A stretch of DNA of 5,774 bases from Synergistaceae bacterium. GTDB lineage: Bacteria > Synergistota > Synergistia > Synergistales > Synergistaceae. The notes below the pieces were generated by a model, which worked only from the letters and a program-made list of their open reading frames with translations, was not told the DNA's origin and ran no database searches. This document shows positions 4,763-5,774 of the stretch, one piece after another (positions within the stretch are counted from its first letter, which is position 1; each line of letters opens with the position of its first letter). Made by a program: the position numbers and the translations under genes. The DNA is taken from the NCBI GenBank assembly GCA_031290815.1, contig JAISLO010000107.1, positions 1-5,774 of the forward strand, written 5' to 3'.

Positions 4763-5774
4763 CTAGCCCAGGAGTCTTTCCAACTCCTTTGGATCGTAAG
4801 AATAAGTGAACGCATCCGAACGGGCGATGAAACCTTCCGTCACCAGCCTGGCCAAGTCCTGATCCATCGTGTGCATGCCAAGCGCCGCGCCCGTCTGCAT
4901 GATTCCCTTGATCTGAGACGTCTTGCCCTCCTTGACGCAGTTCCTTATCGCCGGGTTCGCTATCAAAATCTCGGTCGCCACCATTCGGCCTCCGCCTGGG
5001 AGCGGCAGAAGCTGCTGAGAGCAGATGCCGACCAGAATGTTCGCCACCTGCATCCGGACCTGCTGCTGCTGATGCGGCGGGAACACGTCTATGATGCGGT
5101 CTATGGTCTGAGCCGCGTCCGGGGTGTGCAGGGTGCCGAACACGAGGTGTCCGGTTTCCGCCGCGGTCACCGCCGCGCCGACCGTCTCGAGGTCTCTCAT
5201 CTCGCCGATCAGTATGACGTCGGGATCCTGCCTCAGAGCGCGCTTCAACGCCTCGGAGAAGCTCCTGGTGTCGCTGCCGATCTCGCGTTGATGTATTATA
5301 GAACGCTCCGATGTGTATATGTACTCGATCGGGTCCTCTATCGTAATTATATGGCAGGAGCGCGTCATGTTCACCTGCTGGACGACCGCCGCCAATGTGG
5401 TCGACTTGCCCGAGCCCGTCGGGCCGGTTACGAGAAACAGCCCCCTGATGCGATTTGCTACATCTTCTATCGCGGGCGACAGCATCAGCTGTTTTGTGGT
5501 GCGTATGTTCGACGTGATGACGCGCAGCGCCGTACAGAGGTTTCCGCGCTCGAACGCGCAGTTTCCCCTGAATCGCGAACTCAACTCTTCGCTCGCCCTG
5601 AACGAGAAACTAAAATCAAGCTCCTTGTCTCTGTTTAAAATCTCCATCTGGCTGGGCGAGAGTATCGCGGACAACATTTCGTAGTGCTCGGCGGCGCTTA
5701 TGGGATCTCCAAGAAAACGCAGTTCGCCATCCAGCCTGAGCGCCGCCGGAATCCCGACTCCAAGATGAAGATCG
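4763..5774 (-). CDS. pilT: Type IV pilus retraction ATPase PilT (N-terminus cut by window edge)
   Basis: PilT is the hexameric cytoplasmic ATPase that depolymerises type IV pili, driving twitching and DNA uptake. The frame is open to the window edge, giving 336 visible residues out of a usual 345-360, so only the first few are missing. The N-terminal PAS-like domain starts with the family motif DLHLGVG and has RLDGELRFLG. The RecA-like ATPase core shows Walker A GPTGSGKST (117-125), the Asp box HIITIEDPIEYI, Walker B DPDVILIGEMRDLET with the catalytic Glu at 191, and the His box TAAETGHLVFGTLHT (203-217). The C-terminal PilT hallmark AIRNLIRE appears as AIRNCVKE (275-282), which with GMHTMDQDL separates it from PilB and GspE. 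An internal ATG at 5675-5677 lies inside the conserved N-domain and is not the start. The stop is TAG at 4763-4765. Other pilus genes are expected upstream, outside the window. Confidence 0.96.
   Translation of the reverse strand, partial: DLHLGVGIPAALRLDGELRFLGDPISAAEHYEMLSAILSPSQMEILNRDKELDFSFSFRASEELSSRFRGNCAFERGNLCTALRVITSNIRTTKQLMLSPAIEDVANRIRGLFLVTGPTGSGKSTTLAAVVQQVNMTRSCHIITIEDPIEYIYTSERSIIHQREIGSDTRSFSEALKRALRQDPDVILIGEMRDLETVGAAVTAAETGHLVFGTLHTPDAAQTIDRIIDVFPPHQQQQVRMQVANILVGICSQQLLPLPGGGRMVATEILIANPAIRNCVKEGKTSQIKGIMQTGAALGMHTMDQDLARLVTEGFIARSDAFTYSYDPKELERLLG

Noticed and set aside
4742..5638. Long + strand open frame (298 codons) antisense to pilT
   Set aside because: Its translation is rich in Arg and His without any recognisable domain, as expected opposite a GC-rich gene. 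The minus-strand PilT reading has every family motif.

Overview
The window carries seven genes and appears to come from a bacterial chromosome. The likely source is a Gram-negative member of the Clostridia-related lineages, with Synergistota the best guess. That guess rests on three things: a Clostridia-style neighbourhood (efp, a CD1247-type zinc-ribbon protein, asp23, nusB, xseA), a type IV pilus retraction ATPase directly upstream, and an EF-P with an unusual MGRGG loop. The assignment is an inference, because nothing in the window names the taxon. There are no mobile elements, tRNAs, rRNAs or CRISPR arrays, and no gene-free stretch longer than 171 bases.

Layout. The left end (1-563, + strand) is the 3' end of an ABC exporter gene whose product keeps most of its nucleotide-binding domain. 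It converges on the rest of the window across a 171-base gap (564-734) that holds two overlapping hairpins, one of them terminator-like. Everything from 735 to the right edge is on the minus strand. In transcription order it reads pilT (5774 to 4763, N-terminus cut by the window edge), a 117-base gap with a perfect TATAAT and a hairpin, efp (4645-4070), a 134-base gap (3936-4069) with nothing convincing in it, the CD1247-like zinc-ribbon gene (3935-3540), an Asp23/Gls24 gene (3472-2984), a 160-residue putative membrane protein (2946-2464), nusB (2459-1986) and xseA (1985-735).

How the genes fit together. The gaps shrink along the minus-strand run: 117, 134, 67, 37, 4 and 0 bases. The last three genes are therefore almost certainly cotranscribed and translationally coupled. 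The run mixes translation (EF-P), transcription antitermination (NusB), DNA repair (ExoVII large subunit) and an envelope-linked Asp23 module. This is the same core as the Bacillus/Clostridium efp-yqhY-nusB-xseA neighbourhood, but without folD between nusB and xseA and without xseB after xseA.

The most interesting points are: (1) the unrecognised 160-residue protein beside asp23, which looks like a small Asp23-like domain followed by two membrane segments, making it a candidate membrane anchor for Asp23 with the reverse domain order of AmaP; (2) an EF-P with arginine where the modified lysine normally sits; and (3) an ExoVII large subunit without its small-subunit gene, carrying a Glu-to-Gln change in the GHETD motif.
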